This document shows, one piece after another, positions 43,982 through 53,427 of a DNA stretch of 64,000 bases. The notes beneath the pieces were generated by a model, which did no database searches, was not told the DNA's origin, and saw only the letters and a list, made by a program, of their open reading frames with translations. The translations under genes were made by a program, and so were the position numbers. The DNA lies in NCBI RefSeq assembly GCF_009296265.1, contig NZ_WBJS01000004.1, positions 372,001 through 436,000 on the forward strand, written 5' to 3'. Every line of letters begins with the position of its first letter. Position 1 is the stretch's first letter. Source of the DNA: Thioclava sp. JE_KL1. GTDB taxonomy: Bacteria; Pseudomonadota; Alphaproteobacteria; Rhodobacterales; Rhodobacteraceae.

Positions 43982-46297
43982 ATGGGCAAGCAACGAGTGA
44001 TCCGGCGCAGGATGCAGGCGCAAACGGGCAAGCCCGCGCTGCTCGACGCGGTGGGCTGGACCGAGGAGACCGATCTCGGGCCCCGTCACCATCTGCGCGC
44101 CTTCTTCGCCGCGCCGTCTCAGGCCGAGGATCTCAGCTTCGATGCCGTTGCCGGGGCCGCGCATCTGGCCGAGGGCCGCAATGTCGCGGGCGCGGTGATG
44201 GCAATCTACGAGCCGACTGAGCCGGGCCCGATTCAGGCCGCGATGTCCGGGCCAGACGGGCCAAGCCTCCGCGAGATCACCCCGGCTAGCCCCGATTGGG
44301 AGATGTTCGAAGGCCGCAACTGCCTGTTCGGGCTGCGGCTGGAGGAAAGCGTCGAGACGGTGCTCGATTGGCTGAGCTGGCATCACGACCATCACGGCGC
44401 GACCGGCGCGGTGATCGTGAACCGCGCGCCCGTGGACAGCCCCGCAGGCACCGGTGAGAGTTTCGCCGATGCACTGGAGGCCGGCATGGCGCTGCGCGAG
44501 CTGGACCTGCCGGTCGCGATCTTGGAAAGCCCGCTGCCGCTGGGCAAGCTCGATCAGGGGCCGGAAAACCATGTCTTCCTCGCGCCCGACGCACCCGGCA
44601 AGGACCGGATGGAGCCGCCTGCCCCCGATCCGCAGCGCAGCCCTCTGGGTCAGGCACTGATCTTCGAGATCGCGAAATGGCGCTTCTTTGCGAAGGCGGC
44701 CTCGGTGCTGGTGCTCGACGTGACCGATCTGCTGGCCGCGCGCGAGCCGGGCCAGCCGTCGGCTTTCGAGGCCACGCAGGCTGCCGAGAACGGCGTGATC
44801 CTTCTGGTGGGCCGCCGCATCTACCCTTGGCGCGTGCGCAACGATCAGCCCGCGCGCTTCCCCGACCATATCTGTCGCCAGTTCGACGCCCGGCGCGGTA
44901 TCGCGCGCTGGGGCTGCGCGCCGCAAAAGGCCGGGCTGGAGAATACATGGCGCCTGCTGCGGGTCAGCTATTGCCGCCCCGATCCGGGGCTGACCTACGG
45001 CTTCTGGCGCGCGATGGCGCTGCGGGTGCCGGGCACCTCGCCTGCGGAACTCGCGCCCAAGACCTCGCTGGTCGAGGATGAACGCCTGCTGCACCTGTCG
45101 CGCGACATTTGGGGGTTCAAGCCCGTGCGCCCGCCGGTCTCCAAGGTGAAGGACGCGCCCGCGCAGGCGGTCGAGGCAGGTCGCACCGCCATCGTCACCA
45201 CGATGAAGAACGAAGGCCCCTTCATCCTCGAATGGATCGCCTATCACCGCGCGATCGGGGTGGATGATTTCCTCGTCTATACGAACGACTGCACCGACGG
45301 CACCGATACGATGCTCGATCTGCTGCAGGCCAAGGGCTACGTCCAACACCGCGAGAACCCGTTCCGCACCATGGTCGACATGAAGCCGCAGCACGCGGCG
45401 CTGGCGGCGGCGGAAAATGAGCCGGTGATCACCAAGGCGGGCTGGTCGATTTGCATGGATGTGGACGAGTTCATCAATGTGAAGATCGGCGACGGCACGC
45501 TGAAATCGCTCTACGAGGCGATGGGCGAGGCGAACATGATCGCGCTCACCTGGCGGCTCTTCGGCAATGCGGATGTCCACGCATTCGAGGACAGCTTCAT
45601 CACCGGGCAATTCACCCGCTGCGCCCCCGAGATCGTGCGCAAACCGCATCAGGCCTGGGGCTTCAAGACACTGTTTCGCAATATCGCGCTCTACAAGAAA
45701 CTGGGCGTCCACCGGCCCAAGGGGCTGAACCCGGATCTCTGGGATCAGGTGAACTGGCTCAACGGTTCGGGTCAGCCGATGCCGCGCGAGATGTTCCGCA
45801 ATGGCTGGCGCTCGACGCTCGACACCTATGGCTATGACTGGGTGCAGCTTAACCATTACGCGGTGCGCTCGGCCGAGAGCTTCCTCGTGAAGCGCGACCG
45901 CGGCCGGGTGAACCATGTCGATCGCGATCAGGGGCTGAACTACTGGTTCCGGATGAACCATAACGCGGTCGAGGATCGCTCGATCCAGCGGATGCTGCCC
46001 GCCGCCCGCGCCGAGTTCGACCGCATGATGGCCGATCCCGAGATCGCCGCGGCCCACAATCACGCTGCCGCCTGCCACCGCGCCAAGATCGAGGAGCTGA
46101 TGGCGCGCCCCGATCAGCGCGAGTTCTACGAGACCCTGACCTCAGAGCGGTTCGAGGCGCTCTCGCGGATGCTGCATGTCTTCGGCTCGGCCGTGTTCAA
46201 CACCGGCCCGCATGTGATCCCCGACGACCTGCACGCCCGCGATCTGCCCCACGACTTCTTCTTCACCGTCGACGCCCCCGACGAGGCCACGCACTAA
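43982..46297 (+). CDS. Two-part glycosyltransferase family 2 protein
   Basis: About 771 residues. The C-terminal half (about 395-700) is a GT2-type domain (Glyco_tranf_2_4 group): TTMKNEGPFILEWIAYHRAIG, YTNDCTDGTDTMLD, and the metal motif MDVDEFINV. The N-terminal 390 residues form a separate domain that I do not recognise. There is no membrane segment. ATG 43982 is my choice; the frame opens at 43799 without a better start, and the ribosome site is weak. It shares its C-domain with the gene at 47073, likely a duplication. Sugar and acceptor unknown. Confidence 0.8.
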   Translation: MGKQRVIRRRMQAQTGKPALLDAVGWTEETDLGPRHHLRAFFAAPSQAEDLSFDAVAGAAHLAEGRNVAGAVMAIYEPTEPGPIQAAMSGPDGPSLREITPASPDWEMFEGRNCLFGLRLEESVETVLDWLSWHHDHHGATGAVIVNRAPVDSPAGTGESFADALEAGMALRELDLPVAILESPLPLGKLDQGPENHVFLAPDAPGKDRMEPPAPDPQRSPLGQALIFEIAKWRFFAKAASVLVLDVTDLLAAREPGQPSAFEATQAAENGVILLVGRRIYPWRVRNDQPARFPDHICRQFDARRGIARWGCAPQKAGLENTWRLLRVSYCRPDPGLTYGFWRAMALRVPGTSPAELAPKTSLVEDERLLHLSRDIWGFKPVRPPVSKVKDAPAQAVEAGRTAIVTTMKNEGPFILEWIAYHRAIGVDDFLVYTNDCTDGTDTMLDLLQAKGYVQHRENPFRTMVDMKPQHAALAAAENEPVITKAGWSICMDVDEFINVKIGDGTLKSLYEAMGEANMIALTWRLFGNADVHAFEDSFITGQFTRCAPEIVRKPHQAWGFKTLFRNIALYKKLGVHRPKGLNPDLWDQVNWLNGSGQPMPREMFRNGWRSTLDTYGYDWVQLNHYAVRSAESFLVKRDRGRVNHVDRDQGLNYWFRMNHNAVEDRSIQRMLPAARAEFDRMMADPEIAAAHNHAAACHRAKIEELMARPDQREFYETLTSERFEALSRMLHVFGSAVFNTGPHVIPDDLHARDLPHDFFFTVDAPDEATH

Positions 46298-46362
46298 GCG
46301 CGGCGCCTTTACCCCTGCGCGTCCTGACCTAGCTCTCCAAGCAAAGGAAAGGATACGAGAAC

Positions 46363-47028
46363 ATGGCACGCATTTTCGTCATCGGCGCGACAGGCGGCGT
46401 CGGGCATCGGCTGGTCCCGCTTCTGATCGAGGCAGGACACGAGGTCACCGCGCTGCATCGCAAACCCGAGCAGGCCGACAGCCTCCGCGCGATGGGCGCG
46501 ACGCCCGTGCAAGGCGACCTGATGGAACTGACCGCAGGCGATTTCGAACCGATGTTCGAGGGCCATGACGCGGTTGTCTTCTCGGCGGGGGCTGCGGGCT
46601 CCGGCCTCGAGCGCACCACCCGGATCGACGGCGAGGCGCCGCTCGACGTGATCGCCGCGATGAACCGGATGAGCGTGCCTCGGCTTTACCTCGTTTCGGT
46701 CTTCCCCGATGCCGGGCGCGGCAAGGAGATCAAGCCGGGGTTCGAGCATTACATGCTGGCGAAGAAGACGGCCGATGCCGCCGTGGTCGCGAGCGGGCTC
46801 GACTATGTCATCCTGCGCCCCGGCACCTTGATGGATGAGGACGGCGACGGGCGCGTGGCGCTGGCCCATGCGCTCGATTACGGCTCGGTCGCGCGTGGCC
46901 ATGTCGCGGCTGTGCTGGCGGCCCTGATCGACGCACCCGAGATCAGCCACGAAATTCTGGAGCTGACCGACGGCACCGAGGAAATCGCGGCAAGCGTGGC
47001 CGCCCTGCCGCGCCACGTCGCCGTGTGA
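46363..47028 (+). CDS. NAD(P)-binding atypical short-chain dehydrogenase
   Basis: 221 residues. Rossmann start RIFVIGATGGVGHRLVPLL (Gly-rich loop GATGGVG), then the YwnB/NmrA-like pattern VVASGLDYVILRPGTLMDE; the usual YxxxK is present as HYMLAKKTA. Such proteins act on flavins, sugars or serve as redox sensors. It sits between two related glycosyltransferase genes, 65 bp and 44 bp from them, so it may belong to the same surface-glycan unit; that is inference. Confidence 0.85.
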   Translation: MARIFVIGATGGVGHRLVPLLIEAGHEVTALHRKPEQADSLRAMGATPVQGDLMELTAGDFEPMFEGHDAVVFSAGAAGSGLERTTRIDGEAPLDVIAAMNRMSVPRLYLVSVFPDAGRGKEIKPGFEHYMLAKKTADAAVVASGLDYVILRPGTLMDEDGDGRVALAHALDYGSVARGHVAAVLAALIDAPEISHEILELTDGTEEIAASVAALPRHVAV

Positions 47029-47072
47029 TCCCAGACACTTGCGGGCGCGCGCGGCCTCACTACAGTGGCGAA

Positions 47073-48116
47073 ATGCGTGCGCTCGCGATCACATCCGTCA
47101 AGAATGAAGGCCCGTTTCTGCTGGAATGGCTGGCCCATCACCGCGCCATCGGCTTCACGGATTTCCTCGTCTTTTCCAATGACTGCGACGACGGCACCGA
47201 TGCGATGCTGGATCGGCTGCAGGAGATCGGCTGGCTGACCCATGTGCCCAATCCCGGCCCGTGGAAGCAAGGCCCGCAGTGGGCGGCGCTGAAACAGGCC
47301 GATGCGCATCCGCTGGTGGCTCAGGCCGACTGGATCGCGGTGATCGACGTTGACGAGTTCGTCACCATAAAAACCGGCGACGGCACGCTTGGCGCGCTGA
47401 TCGAGGCCGTCCCGCAGGCGACCGCTTTCGCGATGACATGGCGGCTGTTCGGCAATTGCCGCGTGGTCGGCTTCGAGGATCGCCCCGTCACGCAACAGTT
47501 CCCCCGCTGCGCGCCGCCGGACATGCTCTGGCCGTGGCGCGCGTCGATGTTCAAGACGCTGTTTGCCAATACCGGCGCCTATGCCAAGCTCGGCGTCCAC
47601 CGCCCCCGCGCGCCACAGGACGACAAGCTGGCGGGCACGCTCTGGGTCGACGGATCGGGGCGCAAACTGCCACCGCAGTATCAGCGCCAGAAGCTGTTCA
47701 CCCCGCCCGGCAGCGCGCCTTACGATCTTGTGCAGCTCAACCATTATCCGCTGGGGTCGATGGAGGGCTACCTCGTGAAATGCGACCGTGGCCGGTCGAA
47801 CCGACAGGCCGGGGCCTTCGACATGTCCTACTGGGTGGAGCGGAATTTCTCGGACGTGGAGGACGATTCGATCCGTCGCCACGATGCGGGCACGCAGGCG
47901 CGCCTCGCCGAGCTGACCGCCGATTCTGACCTGCCCGACCTGCACAATAAGGCGGTTATGTGGCGCAAAGCGAAGGCCCGCGCGCTTCTGCGCGAGGAGC
48001 CGTATCGCGCGCTTTTTGGCAGGCTTCTTCTCTGTCCGCCAAGCCGCCCGCTCTCACCGCAGGCTGCTAAACTCATGGTCCGCCTCGCAAAAGCGGCAAT
48101 TACCGAGAACCCGTGA
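47073..48116 (+). CDS. Glycosyltransferase family 2 protein, paralogue of the 43982 gene
   Basis: 347 residues, a single domain that starts MRALAITSVKNEGPFLLEW and follows the C-domain of the larger protein nearly throughout: FSNDCDDGTDAMLD, VIDVDEFVTIKTGDGTL, MTWRLFGNCRV, FKTLFANTGAYAKLGVHRP, VQLNHYPLGSMEGYLVKCDRGR. DxD-type metal site IDVDEF. ATG 47073 is the first in frame at the start of homology. Substrate unknown. Confidence 0.88.
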   Translation: MRALAITSVKNEGPFLLEWLAHHRAIGFTDFLVFSNDCDDGTDAMLDRLQEIGWLTHVPNPGPWKQGPQWAALKQADAHPLVAQADWIAVIDVDEFVTIKTGDGTLGALIEAVPQATAFAMTWRLFGNCRVVGFEDRPVTQQFPRCAPPDMLWPWRASMFKTLFANTGAYAKLGVHRPRAPQDDKLAGTLWVDGSGRKLPPQYQRQKLFTPPGSAPYDLVQLNHYPLGSMEGYLVKCDRGRSNRQAGAFDMSYWVERNFSDVEDDSIRRHDAGTQARLAELTADSDLPDLHNKAVMWRKAKARALLREEPYRALFGRLLLCPPSRPLSPQAAKLMVRLAKAAITENP

Positions 48117-48292
48117 ACAAACGCAGCCAACTAGGCCAATTGTTGCCCATTAAGAAATGTGGCGACAGATTCCTCGCTTGGCTCCTATTTGTGCCCCTTT
48201 CTTGCGGTGATACGTTGGTTGAGCAGAACTGGCGGTGTCCCGCCCGCGCCCGCAGCAAGCGACGCGCGCACGAAAGCTGAAAAGAGGCGAAG

Positions 48293-49231
48293 GTGAACAA
48301 GGCAGACACGGACTGGCGTGCACGGCTGGAAAAGATCGCGGACCAGACCGGCTATTACGAGCCGCTCGGCGCCGATCATGAAGTGCTGTTCCACGACGAC
48401 TCGCCCGTCCTGATCGTCAGCTTCGAGACCCGCGCACAGATCGAGGCCGATCGCGAAGAAGCCCTGCCCTTCGGCTACAAGATCGCCCGCGATGAGGGCT
48501 GGTCCGCACTCAGCGTGATCGCTTCGGACGAGAGCTGGTTTCGCGATCCCGCCATCTATGCCTATTTCGACCGTCTCGTCGACGAGGCCTTCTTCGAAGA
48601 TTTCGACCGTGTGGTGTTCTACGGCGCGGGCCCCGGCGGCTACGCGGCGGCGGCCTTCTCGGTCGCGGCGCCCGGCGCCACGGTGATCGCGCTCGCCCCG
48701 CAGGCGACGCTCGACCCGACACTCGCGGGCTGGGATGACCGTTTCCCGCAGACCCGCCGCATGTCCTTTACCGACCGCTACGGCTTCGCGCCTGAAATGC
48801 TCGACGGCGTAGAGCGGGGCTTCGTCTTCTATGACCCGTTCGAGCGGCTCGACGCGATGCACGCAGCGCTGTTCGCGCGGCCTTGCGTGACGCTGATGCC
48901 GTGCCGGCATGTCGGCCCGGACCCGGCGGCGGGGCTGCTCGATATGGATATTCTCGACGAGGTTCTGATCGCTGCGGGCGCGGGCAAGCTGACCCCGTCC
49001 CTGTTCTGGACCTTCTTCCGCGCCCGGCGGCTCTCGAAACGCTACGTGATCCGGCTGGTCGACCACCTGCGCCGAGCGCGCCGCCCGGTGCTGGAGGCGA
49101 TCCTGTGCCGCGCGGTCGGGACCAGCCAGAACCGTCCGAAATTCCGCAACCGCTATGAGGCGCTCGCTCAGAAGCTCGCCGAGCAGGGGGTCGAGTTGCC
49201 GGAGCCACAAGAACGGGCTGGCGCGGCCTGA
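48293..49231 (+). CDS. Alpha/beta-hydrolase-fold-like protein lacking the nucleophile serine
   Basis: 312 residues from a GTG start with GAGG nearby. The motif VFYGAGPGGYAAAAFS (about 108-123) stands where related hydrolases have YGSSMGGYAAL; the nucleophile position of G-x-S-x-G is Gly here. GATVIALAPQATLDP and a His (PCRHVGPD) follow as in the fold. Databases often carry such Rhodobacteraceae proteins under unsuitable names. It follows the glycosyltransferases on the same strand at 176 bp and may serve the same glycan. Function unknown; a binding rather than catalytic role is inferred. Confidence 0.68.
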   Translation: MNKADTDWRARLEKIADQTGYYEPLGADHEVLFHDDSPVLIVSFETRAQIEADREEALPFGYKIARDEGWSALSVIASDESWFRDPAIYAYFDRLVDEAFFEDFDRVVFYGAGPGGYAAAAFSVAAPGATVIALAPQATLDPTLAGWDDRFPQTRRMSFTDRYGFAPEMLDGVERGFVFYDPFERLDAMHAALFARPCVTLMPCRHVGPDPAAGLLDMDILDEVLIAAGAGKLTPSLFWTFFRARRLSKRYVIRLVDHLRRARRPVLEAILCRAVGTSQNRPKFRNRYEALAQKLAEQGVELPEPQERAGAA

Positions 49232-49255
49232 GCCCCGATAAAGAGACTGAAACGT

Positions 49256-49291
49256 AAAAAGGGCGCGCCCCGGCTGGGGCACGCCCTTTTT
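49256..49291. terminator. Bidirectional terminator
   Basis: AAAAAGGGCGCGCCCC / GGGGCACGCCCTTTTT with a 4-base loop and one mismatch, between convergent genes at 49231 and 49325. Confidence 0.93.
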
Positions 49292-49324
49292 CAATGCGAG
49301 GCGTTTGGGCGCCCCGGACCGCGA

Positions 49325-49537
49325 TCAGATGTAGAAGCGGTCGCGGAACACGTGGCGCACGATGCCGTCGCGGGTCAGACCCATATCGGCCAGCTCGGCG
49401 TCGCTTTTCGCGTCGAGCGCACGGATCTGCTCTTGGCGCGACTGGCGCTCCATATAGGCGACGAGGCCTTGCGTGATTGCGTGGCCCATACGGGCAAAGA
49501 TCGATTGTTCGCCATGGGCGGTGGTAACGAATGCCAT
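49325..49537 (-). CDS. DUF1127 small basic protein
   Basis: 70 residues. The C-terminal half IRALDAKSDAELADMGLTRDGIVRHVF is the DUF1127 (YjiS-like) motif. Members are small Arg-rich proteins linked to sRNA turnover and phosphate or stress adaptation in some alphaproteobacteria. GGAGG precedes ATG. Divergent from pyrC. Confidence 0.92.
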   Translation of the reverse strand: MAFVTTAHGEQSIFARMGHAITQGLVAYMERQSRQEQIRALDAKSDAELADMGLTRDGIVRHVFRDRFYI

Positions 49538-49710
49538 TGGAAACCTCCTGAGGTTCAGCGTTCAGGTCGTTTTCTCCCTTGGCACTGAATTTAGGTCAGC
49601 CTTGCTGCCAGTGGTACCGCCATCTCCGCATCCCCGCCATGCAATTGCTGCAGCGCGGCATGCGCACTCCCTCTGGATTTGCACGCAGCCTCGGGCTAAG
49701 GACTTTTTTC

Positions 49711-50754
49711 ATGAGCACGATCACCCTGCCCCGCCCCGATGACTGGCACCTGCATCTGCGCGATGGCGCGATGCTGGAAGGTGTCGCCCCCGAAACCGCC
49801 CGCGATTTTGCCCGCGCGATCATCATGCCGAACCTCGTGCCCCCCGTGGTGCGCGGTGACGATGCCGCCGCCTATCGCGAGCGCATCCTGAAGGCGCTGC
49901 CGGAAGGGAGCGATTTCGAGCCGCTGATGACGCTCTACCTGACCGAGAAGACCGATCCGCAGGATGTGGCGCAGGCCGCAGCCTCCGGTCTGGTCAAGGC
50001 GGTGAAGCTCTATCCTGCCGGCGCCACGACGAACTCGGACTCGGGCGTGCGCGATTTCGACAAGGTGCGCGGCGTGCTGGAGACGATGGCCGAGATCGGC
50101 CTGCCGCTTTGCGTGCATGGCGAAGTGACCCGCCCCGAGGTCGACATCTTCGACCGCGAGGCCGTCTTCATCGAGACCGTTCTGGACCCGATCCGGCGCA
50201 AGACCCCCGGCCTGCGCGTGGTGATGGAACATATCACCACGAAAGACGGCGTGGATTACGTCGCCGCACAGGGAGACGATATGGGCGGGACGATCACCAC
50301 CCATCACCTGATCATCAACCGCAACCATATCCTCGTGGGCGGCATCAAACCGCATTACTACTGCCTGCCGGTGGCCAAGCGCGAAACGCATCGGTTGGCG
50401 CTGGTCGAGGCCGCGACCTCGGGCGGCAACACGCATTTCTTCCTCGGCACCGACTCTGCGCCGCATGTGGACGCCGCAAAGGAAACCGCCTGCGGCTGCG
50501 CGGGCTGCTTCACCGCGACCCATACAATGCCGCTTCTGGCGCATGTGTTCGAAGCCGAGGGCGCGCTCGACAAGCTCGAAGGGTTTGCCTCGCGCAACGG
50601 CCCCGCCTTCTACCGCCTGCCGGTCAACGAGGGCACGCTGACGCTCGAGAAGACCGACCAGCCCAACACTTGGCCCGCCAAGATCGAGACCGGCGCGGGC
50701 CCCGTCACCCTCTTCGATCCGGGTTTCCCGGTCCATTGGCATGTAAAACGCTGA
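49711..50754 (+). CDS. pyrC: Dihydroorotase
   Basis: 347 residues, the short E. coli PyrC type. Zinc-site histidines in [10 protein letters not shown] (about 13-17), carboxylated lysine in [20 protein letters not shown] and [16 protein letters not shown] near the end. It closes carbamoyl aspartate to dihydroorotate in pyrimidine synthesis. ATG 49711 fits the family; AAGGA upstream. It precedes pyrE on the same strand, with an R2 repeat pair between. Confidence 0.96.
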   Translation: MSTITLPRPDDWHLHLRDGAMLEGVAPETARDFARAIIMPNLVPPVVRGDDAAAYRERILKALPEGSDFEPLMTLYLTEKTDPQDVAQAAASGLVKAVKLYPAGATTNSDSGVRDFDKVRGVLETMAEIGLPLCVHGEVTRPEVDIFDREAVFIETVLDPIRRKTPGLRVVMEHITTKDGVDYVAAQGDDMGGTITTHHLIINRNHILVGGIKPHYYCLPVAKRETHRLALVEAATSGGNTHFFLGTDSAPHVDAAKETACGCAGCFTATHTMPLLAHVFEAEGALDKLEGFASRNGPAFYRLPVNEGTLTLEKTDQPNTWPAKIETGAGPVTLFDPGFPVHWHVKR

Positions 50755-50766
50755 TTTCCAACTGCT

Positions 50767-50841
50767 CGAAATATCCCCGCCGGAGGCTCCCGGGCCAGCC
50801 GACGGACGCTCCGCGGGGGATATTTAGACCAAGCCGAAACC
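50767..50841. repeat. Short intergenic repeat R2, inverted pair (copies 3 and 4)
   Basis: Left half is AATATCCCCGCCGGAGGC-like (minus orientation), right half CGCGGGGGATATTT then ACCAAGCCGAA (plus orientation), separated by a GC spacer. Together they can fold into one long hairpin between pyrC and pyrE. Confidence 0.75.
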
Positions 50842-50859
50842 AGCCTTGATAAGGACGAG

Positions 50860-51540
50860 ATGATGATCCCCAGCTCCTTCCCCAGCAAAGAAGAAATCGC
50901 CCGCCTGACCGCGCGGATGCTTCTGGAAATCGAAGCGGTGCATTTCAACGCCGACGAGCCCTTCACGCTCGCCTCCGGCCTGCCCTCGCCGACCTATATC
51001 GATTGCCGCAAGCTGATTTCCTTCCCGCGCATCCGCTCGACCCTGATGGATTTCCTCGCCGTCACCGTGATGCGCGAGGCGGGCTTCGAGGCCTTCGACA
51101 ATATCGCGGGCGGCGAGACGGCGGGCATTCCCTTCGCCGCGATGGTGGCCGAGCGTCTGGCCCTGCCGATGACCTATGTGCGCAAGAAGCCCAAAGGTTA
51201 CGGGCGCAACGCCCGCATCGAGGGCGCGATGACCGAAGGCCAGCGCGTGCTGCTGGTCGAGGATCTGACCACCGATGGCGGCTCGAAGCTGAGCTTCGTC
51301 GACGCGATCCGCGACACCGGCGCGAGCTGCGGCCATACAGCGGTGATCTTCTACTACGGGATCTTCCCCGAGACCGTGCCGAACCTGCGCGAGCATGGCG
51401 TCGAGCTGCATCACCTGTGCACCTGGTGGGACGTGCTGGCCGAGGCGCGCGCACAGGGCAGCTTCTCGAAGGAAACGCTCGACGAGGTCGAGGCCTTCCT
51501 GAGCGATCCGCGCCCGTGGCAGGACGCGCGCAAGGGCTGA
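50860..51540 (+). CDS. pyrE: Orotate phosphoribosyltransferase
   Basis: 226 residues. PRPP-binding motif [14 protein letters not shown] (about 127-140), [17 protein letters not shown] near the N-terminus and [11 protein letters not shown]. It makes orotidine 5-phosphate from orotate. AAGGACG precedes the double ATG; the second ATG at 50863 is an alternative. Confidence 0.97.
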   Translation: MMIPSSFPSKEEIARLTARMLLEIEAVHFNADEPFTLASGLPSPTYIDCRKLISFPRIRSTLMDFLAVTVMREAGFEAFDNIAGGETAGIPFAAMVAERLALPMTYVRKKPKGYGRNARIEGAMTEGQRVLLVEDLTTDGGSKLSFVDAIRDTGASCGHTAVIFYYGIFPETVPNLREHGVELHHLCTWWDVLAEARAQGSFSKETLDEVEAFLSDPRPWQDARKG

Positions 51541-51554
51541 AACAGCCCGGAGAT

Positions 51555-51578
51555 TCCTGTGGATGATCCTGTGGATGC
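51555..51578 (+). repeat. Tandem 12-mer TCCTGTGGATGA / TCCTGTGGATGC
   Basis: Two adjacent 12-base units, 11 of 12 identical, each with TGTGGATG, one or two bases from the DnaA box TGTGGATAA. A third near-match, TTATCCAGA, lies at 51703-51711. All three stand upstream of dnaB. Confidence 0.45.
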
Positions 51579-51667
51579 TCTGGGGAGCGTTTTAGCTCCG
51601 AATCTCGCGCTTCGAAAATAATCGCGAGATGTGGTAGGCTCCCTACGGGCAAACACCATAAATTCCG

Positions 51668-51698
51668 AAAACTCCGCTGAAACAGCGGGGTTTTCCCC
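51668..51698 (+). terminator. Terminator of pyrE
   Basis: AAAACTCCGCTG / CAGCGGGGTTTT, a 12-bp stem with one G-T pair and a 3-base loop, then CCCC. Confidence 0.85.
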
Positions 51699-51775
51699 AA
51701 TCTTATCCAGATTCCCTTTTCCCCCGACTGCGGCTAGAAGACCGCGCAGAGGGACGGGGACACCGAGGCAGGTAC

Positions 51776-53275
51776 ATGAACGATCAGGCACAACGACCCG
51801 ATGAGGGACAGCCCGGAAATTTGCCCGCAGAGGGCACCGCACTGCCCCATAATATCGAAGCGGAACAGCAGCTTCTGGGCGCGATCCTCACCAATAACGA
51901 CATCTTCGACCGGATCGCCTCCGTCATCAAACCGGAGCATTTCTACGAGCCGGTGCACCAGCGCATCTACGAAGTCGCGGCGGCGAAGATCCAGAAGAAC
52001 GCGCTCGCTTCGCCGGTGACGCTGAAAGCCTATCTCGAAGACGACGCGGGCCTTCAGGAACTGGGCGGGCCAGCCTATCTGGCGCGTCTGGCGGGGGCGG
52101 CGATCTCGGCCTATGCGGCGCGCGACTATGCGCTGATGATCTACGAGATGGCGGTGCGCCGTGGACTGATCGAGCTGGGTCAGGACATCTCGTCGCGCGC
52201 GGGCAAGCCGCAGATCGACGACGACCCGAAAGAGCAGATCGCCTCCGCCGAGCAGCGGCTCTACACGCTCGCCGAAGAAGGTCAGGCGCAGAAGGGCTGG
52301 ACCTCGTTCCTGTCGGCGGTGACCGAGGCCGTGCAATCGGCCAACGCCGCCTATCAGCGCGACGGGGGGCTCGCCGGCGTCTCGACCGGGCTTGTCGATC
52401 TCGACAAGAAGCTCGGCGGCTTCCACCCGTCGGATTTGCTGATCCTCGCAGGGCGTCCCTCGATGGGGAAAACTTCGCTTGCGACCAACATCGCCTTCAA
52501 TATCGGCAAAGCTTACAAGAAGGGCATGCGCCATGACGGGGTCGAGGGCGCGATCGAAGGCGGCGTGGTCGGGTTCTTCTCGCTCGAGATGAGCGCCGAA
52601 CAGCTGGCCGCGCGTATTCTCTCGGAAGCGTCGGAAGTGCCCTCGGAGCGCATCCGTCGTGGCGACATGACCGAAAGCGAATTCCGCCGCTTCGTCGAAG
52701 CCGCGAAGGCGCTGGAAAAATGCCCGCTCTATATCGACGACACGCCCGCCCTGCCGATCGGTCAGGTCGCCGCGCGGTGCCGTCGTCTCAAGCGGACACA
52801 TGGGCTCGACGTGGTGATCGTTGACTACCTGCAGCTGCTGCGCGGCTCGGGTCGCGGCGATAACCGCGTGCAGGAGATCGGCGAGATCTCGATGGGTCTG
52901 AAGGCCATCGCGAAGGAATTGAACATCCCCGTGGTCGCGCTGTCGCAGCTGTCGCGGACGGTGGAAAGCCGCGAGGACAAGCGCCCGCAGCTCTCCGACC
53001 TTCGGGAATCGGGCTCGATCGAACAGGATGCCGACGTGGTGATGTTCGTCTATCGCGACGAATATTATCACGAGCGTCTCAAGCCACCGGAAGACGATCC
53101 GAAATTCGCCGAATGGATGCAGAAGGCCGAGCGCGTGCATGGCAAGGCCGAGGTGATCCTGGGCAAGCAGCGTCACGGGCCGATCGGCACGGTGGAATTG
53201 GCCTTCGAGAGCCAGTTCACGCGCTTTTCGGATCTGGCCAAGCCGTGGCAGGGCGACGGCAACGAAGGGTTCTGA
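51776..53275 (+). CDS. dnaB: Replicative DNA helicase DnaB
   Basis: 499 residues. N-terminal collar domain (PHNIEAEQQLLGAIL) and RecA-like ATPase with Walker A AGRPSMGKTS (about 225), Walker B VVIVDYLQLL, LSQLSRTVE and arginine finger region GSIEQDADVVMFVYRDEYY. It unwinds the fork as a hexamer. No intein is present in the usual insertion sites. GGGGACACCGAGG-like weak ribosome site before ATG. Own promoter likely, because pyrE ends in a terminator. Confidence 0.98.
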   Translation: MNDQAQRPDEGQPGNLPAEGTALPHNIEAEQQLLGAILTNNDIFDRIASVIKPEHFYEPVHQRIYEVAAAKIQKNALASPVTLKAYLEDDAGLQELGGPAYLARLAGAAISAYAARDYALMIYEMAVRRGLIELGQDISSRAGKPQIDDDPKEQIASAEQRLYTLAEEGQAQKGWTSFLSAVTEAVQSANAAYQRDGGLAGVSTGLVDLDKKLGGFHPSDLLILAGRPSMGKTSLATNIAFNIGKAYKKGMRHDGVEGAIEGGVVGFFSLEMSAEQLAARILSEASEVPSERIRRGDMTESEFRRFVEAAKALEKCPLYIDDTPALPIGQVAARCRRLKRTHGLDVVIVDYLQLLRGSGRGDNRVQEIGEISMGLKAIAKELNIPVVALSQLSRTVESREDKRPQLSDLRESGSIEQDADVVMFVYRDEYYHERLKPPEDDPKFAEWMQKAERVHGKAEVILGKQRHGPIGTVELAFESQFTRFSDLAKPWQGDGNEGF

Positions 53276-53308
53276 GCAGGGCTTGGGGGCGCGGCCCCCG
53301 CCCCTTAA

Positions 53309-53330
53309 GGGATATTTGGGCAAGCCCGAA
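53309..53330 (+). repeat. Short intergenic repeat R2, copy 5 (degenerate)
   Basis: GGGATATTTGGGCAAGCCCG followed by AA, after dnaB. Confidence 0.6.
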
Positions 53331-53368
53331 CCGCCAGAGCTCTGGCACGTATAATCGAGCAGAAACGG

Positions 53369-53397
53369 AAAAAGGGGGGCTCGCGCCCCCCTTTTTT
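53369..53397. terminator. Bidirectional terminator between dnaB and the PBP1A gene
   Basis: AAAAAGGGGGG / CCCCCCTTTTT with loop CTCGCG; good tail on both strands. Confidence 0.93.
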
Positions 53398-53427
53398 AGT
53401 GTCTGTCGGTTGTGACGCGCGGCGCGC

